From: Methylobacterium nodulans ORS 2060
Lineage (GTDB): Bacteria > Pseudomonadota > Alphaproteobacteria > Rhizobiales > Beijerinckiaceae
Reading direction: 5' to 3'
NCBI RefSeq assembly: GCF_000022085.1
Contig: NC_011894.1
Coordinates: 708,501 to 772,500, forward strand
DNA: 64,000 bases
Below are positions 16,617 through 25,321 of this stretch, piece by piece. The translations under genes and the position numbers were made by a program. The notes under the pieces were generated by a model. That model had not been told where the DNA came from. It ran no database searches and worked only from the letters and a program-made list of their open reading frames with translations. Every line of letters starts with the position of its first letter. Position 1 is the first letter of the stretch.

Positions 16617-17857
16617 ATGACCGCCGCCCCGCAGAAGGCCGCCGAGACCTACGAGCCGGCCGCCGCCAAGGCGCCCTCCGCCCGCTTCGTCTGGGAGGAT
16701 CCCTTCCTTCTTGAGGACCAGCTCACCGAGGACGAGCGCGCCATCTCCGAGGTCGCCTGCGACTTCGCGCAAGAGAAGCTCTTGCCCGGCATCGTGGACG
16801 CCTACGCCAACGAAAAGACCGACCGCTCGCTCTTCAACGCCATGGGCGAACTTGGCCTTCTCGGCGTGACGCTGCCGGAGGAGTACGGCTGCGCGGGTGC
16901 GTCCTACGTCGCCTACGGGCTCGTCGCCCGCGAGGTGGAGCGGGTCGATTCCGGCTACCGCTCGATGATGAGCGTGCAGTCCTCGCTCGTCATGTACCCG
17001 ATCTACGCCTACGGCGACGAGGCGCAGCGCAAGCGCGCTATCTGCCGAAGCTCGCGAGCGGCGAGTAGGTCGGCTGCTTCGGCCTGACCGAACCCGACGC
17101 TGGCTCCGACCCCGCCGGCATGAAGACGGTCGCCCGGAAGATCGACGGCGGCTACGTTCTGAACGGCGCCAAGATGTGGATCTCGAACTCGCCGATCGCT
17201 GACGTGTTCGTGGTCTGGGCGAAGTCCCCCGCGCATGACAACCAGATCCGCGGCTTCATCCTGGAGAAGGAGATGAAGGGGCTCTCCGTCCCGAAGATCT
17301 GCGGAAAGCTCTCGCTTCGTGCTTCGATCACCGGCGAGATCGTGATGGACGGCGTCGAAGTGCCGGAGAGCGCGCTCCTGCCGAACGTGTCGGGGCTCAA
17401 GGGCCCCTTCGGCTGCCTCAACCGGGCGCGCTACGGCATCTCCTGGGGCGCCATGGGGGCGGCAGAGGATTGCTGGCGTCGCGCCCGCCAGTACACGCTG
17501 GACCGCAAACAGTTCGGCCGCCCGCTGGCGCAGACGCAGCTCGTGCAGAAGAAGCTCGCCGACATGCAAACCGAGATCGCGCTCGGCCTCCAGGCTTCGC
17601 TGCGGGTCGACCGGCTGTTCGACGAGGGCCGCGTCGCGCCCGAGATGATCTCGCTTGTCAAGCGCAACAATTGCGGCAAGGCGCTCGACATCGCCCGCAC
17701 CGCCCGCGACATGCACGGCGGCAACGGCATCATGGGCGAGTACCACGTCATGCGCCACGCCCAGAACCTCGAGACGGTGAACACCTACGAAGGCACCCAC
17801 GACGTCCACGCCCTGATCCTCGGGCGCGCGCAGACGGGGTTGCAGGCGTTCTTCTGA
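16617..17857 (+). pseudogene. gcdH: Glutaryl-CoA dehydrogenase, disrupted by frameshift and stop
   Basis: The first ~140 codons (from ATG 16617, GGGAGGACGCC upstream) and the remainder after about 17040 together give a typical ~400-residue Gcd[45 protein letters not shown], and [16 protein letters not shown]. Two independent lesions separate them. An extra GC in the GCGCGC run at 17033-17038 shifts the frame, and in the restored frame the expected Trp codon after SGE is TAG (17066-17068). A product initiated at ATG 17120 would lack the N-terminal helical domain. GcdH oxidatively decarboxylates glutaryl-CoA to crotonyl-CoA; here it is probably dead. Both lesions being sequencing errors is unlikely. 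Confidence 0.88.
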
Positions 17858-18565
17858 AGTTGGTCCTGCCTGAGGACGCCGCCGCGTCTGCGGCTGGTTC
17901 CATGCGCCCAGCTTATGCGAATGGCCGAGGGCCCGAGGCGAACTGCGCGGGTCCTCGAAAGGTCAGCTATCGGGTGACGAGCGGCCCTTCCGGCGGCCCC
18001 GATCGAAGGTCCGGAAGTGGCGCAAAGCCGAAAAATTGGCAGGAGCCGCATGGCTCCCACGTCAAGCGGGCGATAGCATGCGCTCAAGGTTCTTCCCTTT
18101 CCCATTGAGTCACATGATGGAGCTCGCGCCCGCGGCGGATTTCGAGAGCAGCTTCGCCCCGATGCGGAAGCGCAACCGCCTCAGGCATGATGTTCACCTC
18201 TCCTATCATCGCTATGCCCGGTGCCGCTTCGGCTTTGAAGTGATGCGCGATTCGGGTTCCTTGCTGCTTGGCTAGGCATCTTGAATCGGTTGAGTGGGCT
18301 CTGACTCGGGAAGGCACGTCTCGTCAGCCGCCCGGTTGTTTCCGATGAGGCAGACGCCATCGTGTACGCAAGCGCACGCATCGCGCCGCTCGTGTGTCAG
18401 CGCGGCTGAGCCGGGATGATGCTTGCTGCAGAACAGGCTTGCGGCCGAGAGCGGCGTAGCCACGCACTTCAGGGCGAACGTTGCGCCTTGCTTACCACAC
18501 GCTTACCAATGTGGTCTTCTGGTAAGCGGTCCTCGCCGACTCATCAGCTAAGCATTTGAAATCTA
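17858..18565. other. Gene-poor stretch beside tRNA-Thr
   Basis: About 700 bp without a supportable gene. Short open frames exist on both strands, but none has a start signal plus convincing composition. It contains copy 2 of a short dispersed repeat (17896-17924). Near the tRNA are three copies of TGGTAAGC on the minus strand, two of which form a nine-base-pair hairpin (18500-18508 with 18520-18528). It may be the scar of an element once integrated at the tRNA, but no integrase remnant is visible. Confidence 0.5.
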
Positions 18566-18641
18566 TGGTGCCGCAAGAGGGATTCGAACCCCCGACCCTC
18601 TCATTACGAATGAGATGCTCTACCAGCTGAGCTATTGCGGC
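18566..18641 (-). tRNA. tRNA-Thr (anticodon CGT)
   Basis: 76-nt tRNA with encoded CCA. Acceptor GCCGCAA pairs with TTGCGGC and the discriminator is A. The D arm AGCTCAGCTGGTAGAGC, the anticodon arm with CGT at tRNA positions 34-36 (window 18606-18608), and the T arm with GGTTCGAATCC are all present. The anticodon CGU reads the threonine codon ACG. Confidence 0.97.
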
Positions 18642-18790
18642 GACCCCGGCATCCGAGGCGTCGGCGGCCGGCTGGGCGTCCTCATACGCGGGACATCCGG
18701 GCTTGGCAAGCCGGAGATGACCGGGCCTTGCACTGCGGCACGGGGAGTGCTTCAGGAAGAGTCCCCGCCCTCGTCCTCCGCTGCACCCCA

Positions 18791-19273
18791 ATGCCCCTGA
18801 TGCCCCGCCTCCTCGCCTATGCCGCCGAGATGTTCGGCGCGCCTCCCCTGCGGAGAGAAGCGACGGCGAGCGACGAGCACCTCGCCGCCGCCGCCCTCCT
18901 CGTCCACGTGGCGCGGGTCGACGGCACGCTCGCGCCGGTTGAGCGCGAGCGGCTGGCTCGCCTGCTGGTCGGGCGATTCGCGCGGACGGAGGCCGAAGCC
19001 GAGGCGCTGATCGCGCGGGCGATCGATATCGACGACGAGACCCGCGACGTTGCCGACCTCGTGGCGATGATCGGGCGCGACGCATCGGAGACCGAGCGGC
19101 GCAGCCTGCTTGGGATGGCCTGGGCGGTGGCGGCGGCGGACGGGCGCGTGCACGAGTTCGAGGACGACCTCGTCTGGCGGCTCGGCCAGCTCCTCGGCTT
19201 CGAGGAAGCGCAGATCACCACCGCCCGGGCCGTGGCCCTGGCCGCGCTGCCGAGCCGCGAGGCAAGCGCGTGA
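18791..19273 (+). CDS. TerB-family (tellurite resistance-like) protein
   Basis: 160-residue, mostly helical protein with a TerB fold. Two acidic, similar segments, AAALLVHVARVDGTLAPVERERL and GMAWAVAAADGRVHEFEDDLV, match the duplicated TerB motif that can bind metal. The open frame extends back into the tRNA gene, so ATG 18791 or 18800 must be the start. It overlaps the amidotransferase gene by four bases. In many alphaproteobacteria this family is a stand-alone housekeeping gene with unknown function; tellurite resistance should not be assumed. Confidence 0.8.
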   Translation: MPLMPRLLAYAAEMFGAPPLRREATASDEHLAAAALLVHVARVDGTLAPVERERLARLLVGRFARTEAEAEALIARAIDIDDETRDVADLVAMIGRDASETERRSLLGMAWAVAAADGRVHEFEDDLVWRLGQLLGFEEAQITTARAVALAALPSREASA

Positions 19274-20004
19274 GCGCAGCCGGCGGGACCATGCCGGCGA
19301 AGAAGCCGGTGCTGATCGTGCTGCACCAGGAGCAATCCACCCCCGGCCGGGTCGGGCGCCTGCTCCAGGAGCGCGGCCATGCCCTCGACATCCGGCGCCC
19401 GCGCTTCGGCGATCCCCTGCCGGAGACGCTGGAACGGCACGCAGGCGCCATGATCTTCGGCGGGCCAATGAGCGCCAACGATCCCGACGACTTCGTGCGC
19501 AGGGAGATCGACTGGATCCGCCGGCCCCTCGCCGAGGAGAAACCATTCCTCGGCCTCTGCCTGGGCGCGCAGATGCTCGCCAAATGCTGCGGCGCGACCG
19601 TCTGCCCGCATCCGGAGGGCCGGGCCGAGATCGGCTACTACCCCCTCCTGCCCACCGAGGCCGGCCGGAGCTTTGCGGGCGAGATCGGGCAGCCCTGGCC
19701 CTCCCACGTCTATCACTGGCACCGCGAGGGCTTCACCTGCCCGGCGGGCGGAGCCACGCTGGCGACCGGCGACGATTTCCCGACCCAGGCGATCCGCGTC
19801 GGGCCGGCCGCCTTCGGGCTGCAGTTCCATCCCGAGGTCACGCACGCCATGCTCTGCCGCTGGACCGTGCGGGCCGCCGAACGCCTCGCCTTGCCGGGCG
19901 CCCAGGATCGCGTCCGCCAGCTCGAAGGCCGCTACATGCACGATCCCCAGGTCGCCCGCTGGCTCGATGCCTTCCTCGACCACTGGCTCGCCCTCGGGAC
20001 CTAG
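19270..20004 (+). CDS. Class I glutamine amidotransferase-like protein
   Basis: 244-residue stand-alone glutaminase domain like the GuaA amidotransferase half. The catalytic triad is complete: C97 in GLCLGAQ, H187 and E189 in LQFHPEVTH. GTG 19270 overlaps the TerB stop (GTGA). No synthetase partner is adjacent, so it could act on glutamyl compounds itself (gamma-glutamyl hydrolase-like) or donate ammonia to an unknown partner. Full length for the family. Confidence 0.88.
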   Translation: MSAAGGTMPAKKPVLIVLHQEQSTPGRVGRLLQERGHALDIRRPRFGDPLPETLERHAGAMIFGGPMSANDPDDFVRREIDWIRRPLAEEKPFLGLCLGAQMLAKCCGATVCPHPEGRAEIGYYPLLPTEAGRSFAGEIGQPWPSHVYHWHREGFTCPAGGATLATGDDFPTQAIRVGPAAFGLQFHPEVTHAMLCRWTVRAAERLALPGAQDRVRQLEGRYMHDPQVARWLDAFLDHWLALGT

Positions 20005-20005
20005 A

Positions 20006-20100
20006 GCAGGTTTCAGAAATGTGCCCGCGGTTTTCTGGCAAAAACCTGCGACAGATCAATGACCTGAGCAGGTTTTCCAACACAAGCCTGCTTAGCCCCG
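20006..20100. repeat. Dispersed hairpin repeat (GCAGGTTT type)
   Basis: GCAGGTTT (20006-20013) pairs with AAACCTGC (20042-20049). A second GAGCAGGTTTTCCAA begins near 20066, followed by AAGCCTGCTT. It lies immediately after the amidotransferase stop and resembles the 3'-end repeats elsewhere in this window in position, though not in sequence. Confidence 0.55.
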
Positions 20101-20121
20101 CGGGCGGCGACGGGCCCACCG

Positions 20122-20493
20122 ATGATCCTCAGCCTCACGCTCCTCCTCCTCTGCCAGCTCCTGGGCGAGATCATCGCGCGGGGCGGCGACCTGCCGGTGC
20201 CGGGGCCGGTGATCGGCATGGCGCTGCTCCTCTGCGTCATGGCGCTGCGCGACCGGCATCCGGGCGGCCTGCCGAAACCCCTCGTCGACGGCACCCTGGA
20301 GGGCACCGGCAAGGGGCTTCTGGCCAATCTCTCGCTCCTCTTCGTGCCCGCGGGAGTGGGCGTGGTCGGACGGCTCGACGTGCTCGCCGCACAGGGTCCC
20401 GCCCTCGCCGCGACCCTCGTCGTGTCGACCGCCGCGGCCCTCGTCGCCACGGCGCTCACCTTCGCCTGGGTCGCGCGCCGGGTCGGCCGATGA
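20122..20493 (+). CDS. CidA/LrgA-family holin-like membrane protein
   Basis: 123-residue protein with four hydrophobic segments. The CidA/LrgA core is clear: LPVPGPVIGMALLL, and NLSLLFVPAGVGVV later. Together with the LrgB-type partner it forms a small inner-membrane complex linked to murein turnover, programmed lysis or export of overflow metabolites such as pyruvate, glycolate or acetate. The stop overlaps the start of the next gene by four bases. Confidence 0.9.
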   Translation: MILSLTLLLLCQLLGEIIARGGDLPVPGPVIGMALLLCVMALRDRHPGGLPKPLVDGTLEGTGKGLLANLSLLFVPAGVGVVGRLDVLAAQGPALAATLVVSTAAALVATALTFAWVARRVGR

Positions 20494-21206
20494 GCCAGGA
20501 TTTCGCCCTCTGGGTCTTCCTCGCCCACTCGCCGCTGCTGTGGCTGACCGTGACCCTCGTCGCCTACGTGGCGGCGGACCGGATCTCGCTCGCGACGGAC
20601 CGCCACCCCCTCGCCAACCCGGTTCTGCACGCCGTCTGGATGATCGGGCTCGTGCTCCACGCCACCCGCACGCCCTACCCGGTCTATTTCGAGGGCGCTC
20701 AGTTCGTGCACTTCCTGCTCGGGCCCGCCACCGTCGCGCTCGCCATTCCGCTCTACGAGCACCGGGCGACGGTGCTGCGGGTGCTGGTGCCCATGCTGGC
20801 GGCGCTGGCGGTCGGCTCCACGGTGGCGGTCGCGACCGCCCTCGTGATGGCGCGGCTCCTCGGCGTGCCCGGCGACGTGCTGGTGGCGCTGGCCCCGAAA
20901 TCCGTCACGGCCAGCGTCGCCATGGGCATCTCGGGCGCCCTCGGCGGCGATCCGGCGCTCACCGCGGTGCTGGTCATCCTCACCGGCATCATCGGCGCGG
21001 TGCTCGTGACGCCGCTCTTCGACCGGCTGGGCCTCACTGACTGGCGGGCCCGCGGCTTCGCGGCGGGGCTTGCCGCCCACGGCATCGGCACGGCGCGGGC
21101 GTTCCAGGTGAGCGAGGTCGCCGGCACCTTCGCGGGAATCGCGATGGGGCTCAACGCCCTCCTCACGGCCGTAATGGTGCCGGCCGCGCTCACCCTGCTG
21201 CGCTGA
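20490..21206 (+). CDS. CidB/LrgB-family membrane protein
   Basis: 238-residue multi-spanning protein. The segments NPVLHAVWMIG, FLLGPATVALAIPLYEH, LAPKSVTASVAMGISGALGG and GFAAGLAAHGIGTARAF are hallmarks of LrgB. Coupled by an ATGA overlap to the CidA/LrgA gene. A glycolate/glycerate carrier of related architecture (plant PLGG1) fuses these two parts, and glycolate oxidase and glycerate kinase genes occur in this window, but a transport role here is only speculation. Confidence 0.9.
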   Translation: MSQDFALWVFLAHSPLLWLTVTLVAYVAADRISLATDRHPLANPVLHAVWMIGLVLHATRTPYPVYFEGAQFVHFLLGPATVALAIPLYEHRATVLRVLVPMLAALAVGSTVAVATALVMARLLGVPGDVLVALAPKSVTASVAMGISGALGGDPALTAVLVILTGIIGAVLVTPLFDRLGLTDWRARGFAAGLAAHGIGTARAFQVSEVAGTFAGIAMGLNALLTAVMVPAALTLLR

Positions 21207-21259
21207 CCCGAGATTCGGGTCAGGCGCCCCGCCCGGTCTCGGCCGGGCGCGGGGCGCCT
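21205..21259. terminator. Bidirectional terminator hairpins between convergent genes
   Basis: Two inverted repeats fill the gap. GACCCGA/TCGGGTC spans 21205-21221, and a strong GC-rich stem runs from AGGCGCCCCG (21222-21231) to CGGGGCGCCT (21250-21259) with an internal CCGG/CCGG extension. They separate the convergent lrgB-like and ABC transporter genes. Confidence 0.65.
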
Positions 21260-21272
21260 CGCCCCCGCGCCG

Positions 21273-23063
21273 CTACTGCGCCGCCACCGGCGTGCGCAGA
21301 TCCGTCGGCACGAACACGCCGTCGTGCCGGGGCGTCATGTCCAGCCGGCGCTGGTGGAAGGCGTCGAGGGTCGAGCGGTGGCCGATCGACACCAGGGTCG
21401 TGCCGGGAAGCCGCTGGCGCAGCATCCGGTAGAGCGCGGCCTCGGTCGGCTCGTCGACAGCCGCGGTCGCCTCGTCGAGGAACAGCCAGTCGGGCTTGGC
21501 GAGCAGCGCCCGGGCGATGGCGAGGCGCTGCTGCTCGCCGAGCGACAGGGTCTGCGCCCAGGGCGCCTCCTCGTCCAGGCGGGTGACGAGATGCGGCAGG
21601 CGCGCCGCCTCCAGCGCCTCGCGGATCGCCGCGTCGTCGTGCCGGCCCGAGGCGTCCGGATAGGTGGCGGCCATCCGCAGCGTCCCCATCGGCAGGTAGG
21701 GCCGCTGCGGCAGCAGCATCAGGGTGGCGCCCGCAGGCGTGCGCACGGTGCCCTCGCCGAAGGGCCAGATGCCCGCCAGCGCCCGGAACAGCGTCGACTT
21801 GCCCGAGCCCGAGGGGCCGGTGAGCAGCGTCGTCTCGCCCGGCTCCAGGACGAGATCGCGCACGGCGGCGATGCGCCGCCCATCCGGCAGGCCGAGCGCG
21901 AGGTCGCGCACCTGCAGCGCCGCACCGGCGCCCGGCGCCACGACGAGGCGGGTCTGCGCCCGCATCGCCTCCGCCCGCTCCATGGCCGCGTCGAAGCTCG
22001 TGAGACGGTCGACCTGCGCCTTGTAGTCGGCGAGGGTGACGTAGAAGGTGATGAAGAACGACATCGTGCTCTCGACTCGCGCGAAGGCGCCGGCCGTCTG
22101 CGTCATCATCCCGAGCTGGATCTGGCCCGCGAAGTAGTAGGGCGCGACCAGGATGTAGGGGATGACCACGTTGACCTGCTGGTAGCTGACCGTGAAGGCG
22201 GAGAGCCGCTTGCGGCGGTCGACGATGGCGTAGAAATTGGCGATGAGCGCGCCGAACCGGTCGCGGAGGGAAGCCCGTTCGGCCGCCCCGCCGGACAGGA
22301 GCGCCACCTGCTCCCCGTATTCGCGCAGGCGCGCCAGGGAGAAGCGGAAATCCGCCTCGCGCCGCTGCTGCTCGAAGTTGAGCCGGATCAGGGGCCGCCC
22401 GATCAGGTGGGTGAGCCACGTGACCAGGCCCGAATAGATCAGCGCCCCCCAGACCAGGAAGCCCGGCACGTGCCAGTCGGTCCCTGGCACCGTGAAGACG
22501 GCCGAGATGTTCCAGAGGATGACGGAGAACGAGACGAGGTTCGAGACCGCCGACAGGAAGCTGATGGCGAGCGTCTGCGTGGTCTGGGTGAACTGGTCGA
22601 TATCGTCGGCGATGCGCTGGTCGGGGTTGTCGGCCCGCGCGCCCGTAAGGCCCATGCGGTAATGGGTGTCGTTCCCGAGCCAGCGGTCGACGTAATGCCG
22701 CGTCATCCAGGCCCGCCAGCGGATCCGCAGGAACGACTGGATCACGTACTGGATGATCGCGCTCCCGACGTAGATCGCCGCCCAGAAGCAGAACACCGAG
22801 AACAGCAGCGCCCAGAAGGCGACCGCGTCCTTGCTCTGGATCGCGTTGAACCAGTCACGATTGAAGTAGGAGAGCCGCACATTGATCGCGACCTGCGCGA
22901 ACTCGATGCCGATGACCAGAACGGCCATGCTTAGGGCGACCCAACGCTCCTGCAATCGGAAGGTCCCGAAGGGCCAGATGCGGATCTGTGTCTCCTCCCG
23001 CGTGACGTAATACGGATAGGTGAGGCGCCAGATCTGCAGGAGGGCCCGCTTCAATCCTTGCAT
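21273..23063 (-). CDS. SbmA/BacA-type ABC transporter with fused ATPase (BclA-like)
   Basis: 596 residues. The N-terminal half is an SbmA/BacA-type membrane domain (about six helices; NRDWFNAIQSKD, ADNPDQRIADDI) and the C-terminal half is an ABC ATPase with Walker A GPSGSGKST, signature LSLGEQQ and Walker B WLFLDEAT, ending with the H-loop SIGHRS. This architecture matches YddA and the rhizobial BclA proteins, which take up antimicrobial or nodule-specific peptides and are also linked to very-long-chain lipid A phenotypes. No adjacent gene indicates its substrate. Full length. Confidence 0.9.
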   Translation of the reverse strand: MQGLKRALLQIWRLTYPYYVTREETQIRIWPFGTFRLQERWVALSMAVLVIGIEFAQVAINVRLSYFNRDWFNAIQSKDAVAFWALLFSVFCFWAAIYVGSAIIQYVIQSFLRIRWRAWMTRHYVDRWLGNDTHYRMGLTGARADNPDQRIADDIDQFTQTTQTLAISFLSAVSNLVSFSVILWNISAVFTVPGTDWHVPGFLVWGALIYSGLVTWLTHLIGRPLIRLNFEQQRREADFRFSLARLREYGEQVALLSGGAAERASLRDRFGALIANFYAIVDRRKRLSAFTVSYQQVNVVIPYILVAPYYFAGQIQLGMMTQTAGAFARVESTMSFFITFYVTLADYKAQVDRLTSFDAAMERAEAMRAQTRLVVAPGAGAALQVRDLALGLPDGRRIAAVRDLVLEPGETTLLTGPSGSGKSTLFRALAGIWPFGEGTVRTPAGATLMLLPQRPYLPMGTLRMAATYPDASGRHDDAAIREALEAARLPHLVTRLDEEAPWAQTLSLGEQQRLAIARALLAKPDWLFLDEATAAVDEPTEAALYRMLRQRLPGTTLVSIGHRSTLDAFHQRRLDMTPRHDGVFVPTDLRTPVAAQ

Positions 23064-23376
23064 GCGTGTCTCCCGGGCCGCGCGACCGATCGCGGCGGGC
23101 CTTCATGTCGCGAAGGCCGGCCGCGCCGCAAGAGGGCGGGGCCGAGACGGACCGCGACCGATCCGCCCCCCCCGGCGGGACGCAAGCTCTGCCGCGGCGG
23201 CGGCCGCCCCTCGCGAAAAGGGCGTTTTCGGGGTGATCGGGACCGCCGCGGCGGCCAGGATGCCGCGGCCTCGCCGCAATCCGGGCGGAAGAACGCTGTG
23301 CGACCGGCTTTAAGCCGGCCGTCCGTGCCGGCTTAATGACGGGCCGGCGCTCCTCATCCTGGACCAAACGGATACC
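23064..23376. other. Intergenic region between divergent genes
   Basis: 313 bp between the ABC transporter and the divergent oxygenase gene. Very GC-rich, no gene seen. CCGGCTT-T-AAGCCGG (23304-23318), followed by another GCCGGCTTAA, forms a small palindrome that could be a regulator site or hairpin. Both promoters must lie here, but no clear sigma-70 hexamers stood out. Confidence 0.5.
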
Positions 23377-24009
23377 ATGTCGGGCCTTTCGATCCTGAAC
23401 GTCGACGCCGTGCGCGCGGCGCCCCTCTCGCGCGAGCCCTACTCCTACATCCTCGGGGAGGGCGTGCTGCGTCCCGAGGCGGTGGACGATTTGCGGCGGG
23501 ATTTCCCCGACATCGCCAAGCCCGGCTATCTCACGGTGGACGAGGTGCAGCTCAAGGGCCGCTTCAAGGACCTGATCGAGGAGCTGGAGAGCGACGCCTT
23601 CTCGGCGGTGATGAGCGAGAAGTTCGGCATCGACCTCGTGTCCTGCCCGCGCCTCACGACGATCATGAAGCGCTCGCAGCCCAAATACGGGGCGATCCAC
23701 ACCGACGGCCCGTCCAAGGTGATGACGCTGCTCGTCTACATGAACGACGCCTGGGAGGCGCCCGCGGGCGGGCGGCTGCGGGTGCTCTACGACGGACAGA
23801 ACTTCGAGCCCTACGCGGTCGAGGTGCCGCCCACCATGGGCACGCTCTTCGCCTTCCTGCGTGCCGACAATTCCTGGCACGGCCACCGGCCCTTCGAGGG
23901 CGAGCGGCGCGTGGTGCAGGTCGCCTGGGTGCGCGATGCCGCCGAGCTCGAGCGCAAGAAGAAGCGCAACCGCACGGCCCAGTTCCTCAAGGGCATCTTC
24001 GGCCGCTAG
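23377..24009 (+). CDS. 2-oxoglutarate/Fe(II)-dependent oxygenase (prolyl-4-hydroxylase-like)
   Basis: 210-residue double-stranded beta-helix dioxygenase. The iron triad is H108 and D110 (IHTDGPSK) with H168 (SWHGHRPF), and R177/R178 in GERRVVQV would bind 2-oxoglutarate. A lysine/arginine-rich tail (ERKKKRNR) ends the protein. It resembles stand-alone 2OG-Fe(II) oxygenases found near surface-polysaccharide or peptide genes; the substrate is unknown. Monocistronic, followed immediately by dispersed repeats. Confidence 0.85.
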   Translation: MSGLSILNVDAVRAAPLSREPYSYILGEGVLRPEAVDDLRRDFPDIAKPGYLTVDEVQLKGRFKDLIEELESDAFSAVMSEKFGIDLVSCPRLTTIMKRSQPKYGAIHTDGPSKVMTLLVYMNDAWEAPAGGRLRVLYDGQNFEPYAVEVPPTMGTLFAFLRADNSWHGHRPFEGERRVVQVAWVRDAAELERKKKRNRTAQFLKGIFGR

Positions 24010-24076
24010 AGCATTTTCCGACGAAGTGGATCCCGGTTCGTCGCAGACGATGCGGCACAATCAAGAACCGAGAGCA
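24010..24076 (+). repeat. Dispersed repeat, hairpin module 2 (copy 1)
   Basis: The core from GACGAAGTGGATCCCGGTT to GACGATGCGGCA (24020-24056) recurs nearly unchanged at 56101-56137. In this copy the left arm of the hairpin is degraded. It lies directly behind the oxygenase stop. Confidence 0.65.
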
Positions 24077-24135
24077 GGGTCCGCTCCAGCATGAACGGAT
24101 CCTGCTCTAGAGCCGTGCCCGACCGGTCGGATCAC

Positions 24136-24201
24136 GGCTCTCAAGCTTTGATGTGACGCGCTCCCTGACGCCGAACCGGCATCCACTTCGGCGGGGAGCG
24201 C
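24136..24201 (-). repeat. 66-bp dispersed repeat (copy 1)
   Basis: On the minus strand this reads GCGCTCCCCGCCGAAGTGG, continues to GGGAGCGCGTCACATCAAA and ends GAGAGCC. The same 66-bp unit occurs at 39879-39944 and 55979-56044. The ends of the first 44 bases (GCGCTCCC and GGGAGCGC) form a hairpin. Confidence 0.8.
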
Positions 24202-24355
24202 TCGAAAGCCCGCGGGCGCGTCTTCGGAAAGACGGCCGGCCCCGCATGGCGATTGATCGCGCAGGCCAGGAGAACCGGTTTCCCGCTCTCCTGGACTTTA
24301 TTCTAGATTCCGGCAGCGAATCGGGCACCGCCGGCGGATCGAGGGGGCATGGGGC

Positions 24356-25105
24356 GTGAACAAGCGGCAGCTCAGCGGACGGGCGACAGCCGCGGGGCTC
24401 GTCGTCCTCGCCGGAATCCTCGCTGCGGCCTGCGGACGGGCTGCGGCCCAATCCGACCTCGAGGGGCCGCCGCCCGCTGAGGAACCGGTGCTGTCCAAGC
24501 CCTACCGCTCCTCCGTCCCGCAGTTCCGCCGCCGGCAGAGCGACCCGTGGCGGGAGCCGCCCGGCCGCGATGCGGCCACTCGCGATGCGGCGGCGGCTCG
24601 CGACGCCCCTGCCCGCGATGCCGCATCCCGCGATGCGGCTGCCGAGCCGGCGGCGGCACAGCCGCCCAGGGCCATCGCCGCGCCTGCGGCCGAGGCCCCC
24701 GCACCCGAGCCGCGCCGGCCCGTGCGGGTGATCCCGGTGCCGCCGGCTCAGCCCGCCGCAGCGGCGCCACCCGCGCCCCGGCCCGACGAGGACGAGCCGG
24801 AGGAAGCGCCGACCGTGACCTATGTGGGGATCTGGGGACCGACGGCCGCCGCCTGCTCGGGCCGGCGCGCCAGGCGCCTGGGCTATTTGCCGGCGGTGAT
24901 CCGCGACGACGCCGCCCGGGCGGGCAAGACCTCCTGCACCTTCCGGGACACGAAGCGCACCGGCAACTCGTGGACGATGGCCGCGACCTGTCGCAATGCC
25001 CGCCAGCGCTGGACCTCGCATGTGCGCCTGTCGGTGGATGGCGACCGGCTGACCTGGTCGAGCGAGCGCGGCGCCGCCGTCTACGTGCGCTGCCCGAAGG
25101 CGTGA
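24356..25105 (+). CDS. Secreted hypothetical protein, Pro/Ala-rich linker and Cys-containing C-terminal domain
   Basis: 249 residues starting with GTG. A signal peptide or lipoprotein-like leader ends near ILAAACGRAAAQ. A disordered region with repeated RDAA units (about 71-95) and Ala/Pro-rich sequence follows. From about residue 152 a compact domain with four cysteines starts YVGIWGPTAAACSG and ends AVYVRCPKA. Similar domains are common in periplasmic Rhizobiales proteins of unknown function. The linker suggests attachment to, or passage through, the envelope. Confidence 0.7.
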   Translation: MNKRQLSGRATAAGLVVLAGILAAACGRAAAQSDLEGPPPAEEPVLSKPYRSSVPQFRRRQSDPWREPPGRDAATRDAAAARDAPARDAASRDAAAEPAAAQPPRAIAAPAAEAPAPEPRRPVRVIPVPPAQPAAAAPPAPRPDEDEPEEAPTVTYVGIWGPTAAACSGRRARRLGYLPAVIRDDAARAGKTSCTFRDTKRTGNSWTMAATCRNARQRWTSHVRLSVDGDRLTWSSERGAAVYVRCPKA

Positions 25106-25321
25106 GCCCCTGCGGATCCTCCCGGGCCGCGTGCCACGGCCGCGGGATGCAGGCGGCCACAACCTGTCCTTGACGCAGCGTATCCGGCGGTGATGGAAGG
25201 AGGCGACCATCGAGCCTCCCATGGCACGCCTTCGCTACGCGCCCCTCGATCGGGTTCCCCTCCCCTGCCGGCCCGGTGACGGCGTGCCCCGGCGCGAGCG
25301 CATGCCGGCGGAGGCCCGGCC

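Noticed and set aside
18084..18463. Several 60-80 codon frames near tRNA-Thr
   Set aside because: Overlapping frames on both strands, no ribosome-binding sites and no recognisable family.
18791..19273. Tellurite-resistance (ter) operon
   Set aside because: Only a stand-alone TerB-fold gene is present; terC, terD and other ter genes are absent.
21324..22934. Plus-strand open frame of 536 codons
   Set aside because: Antisense to the ABC transporter, which has all ATPase motifs on the other strand.
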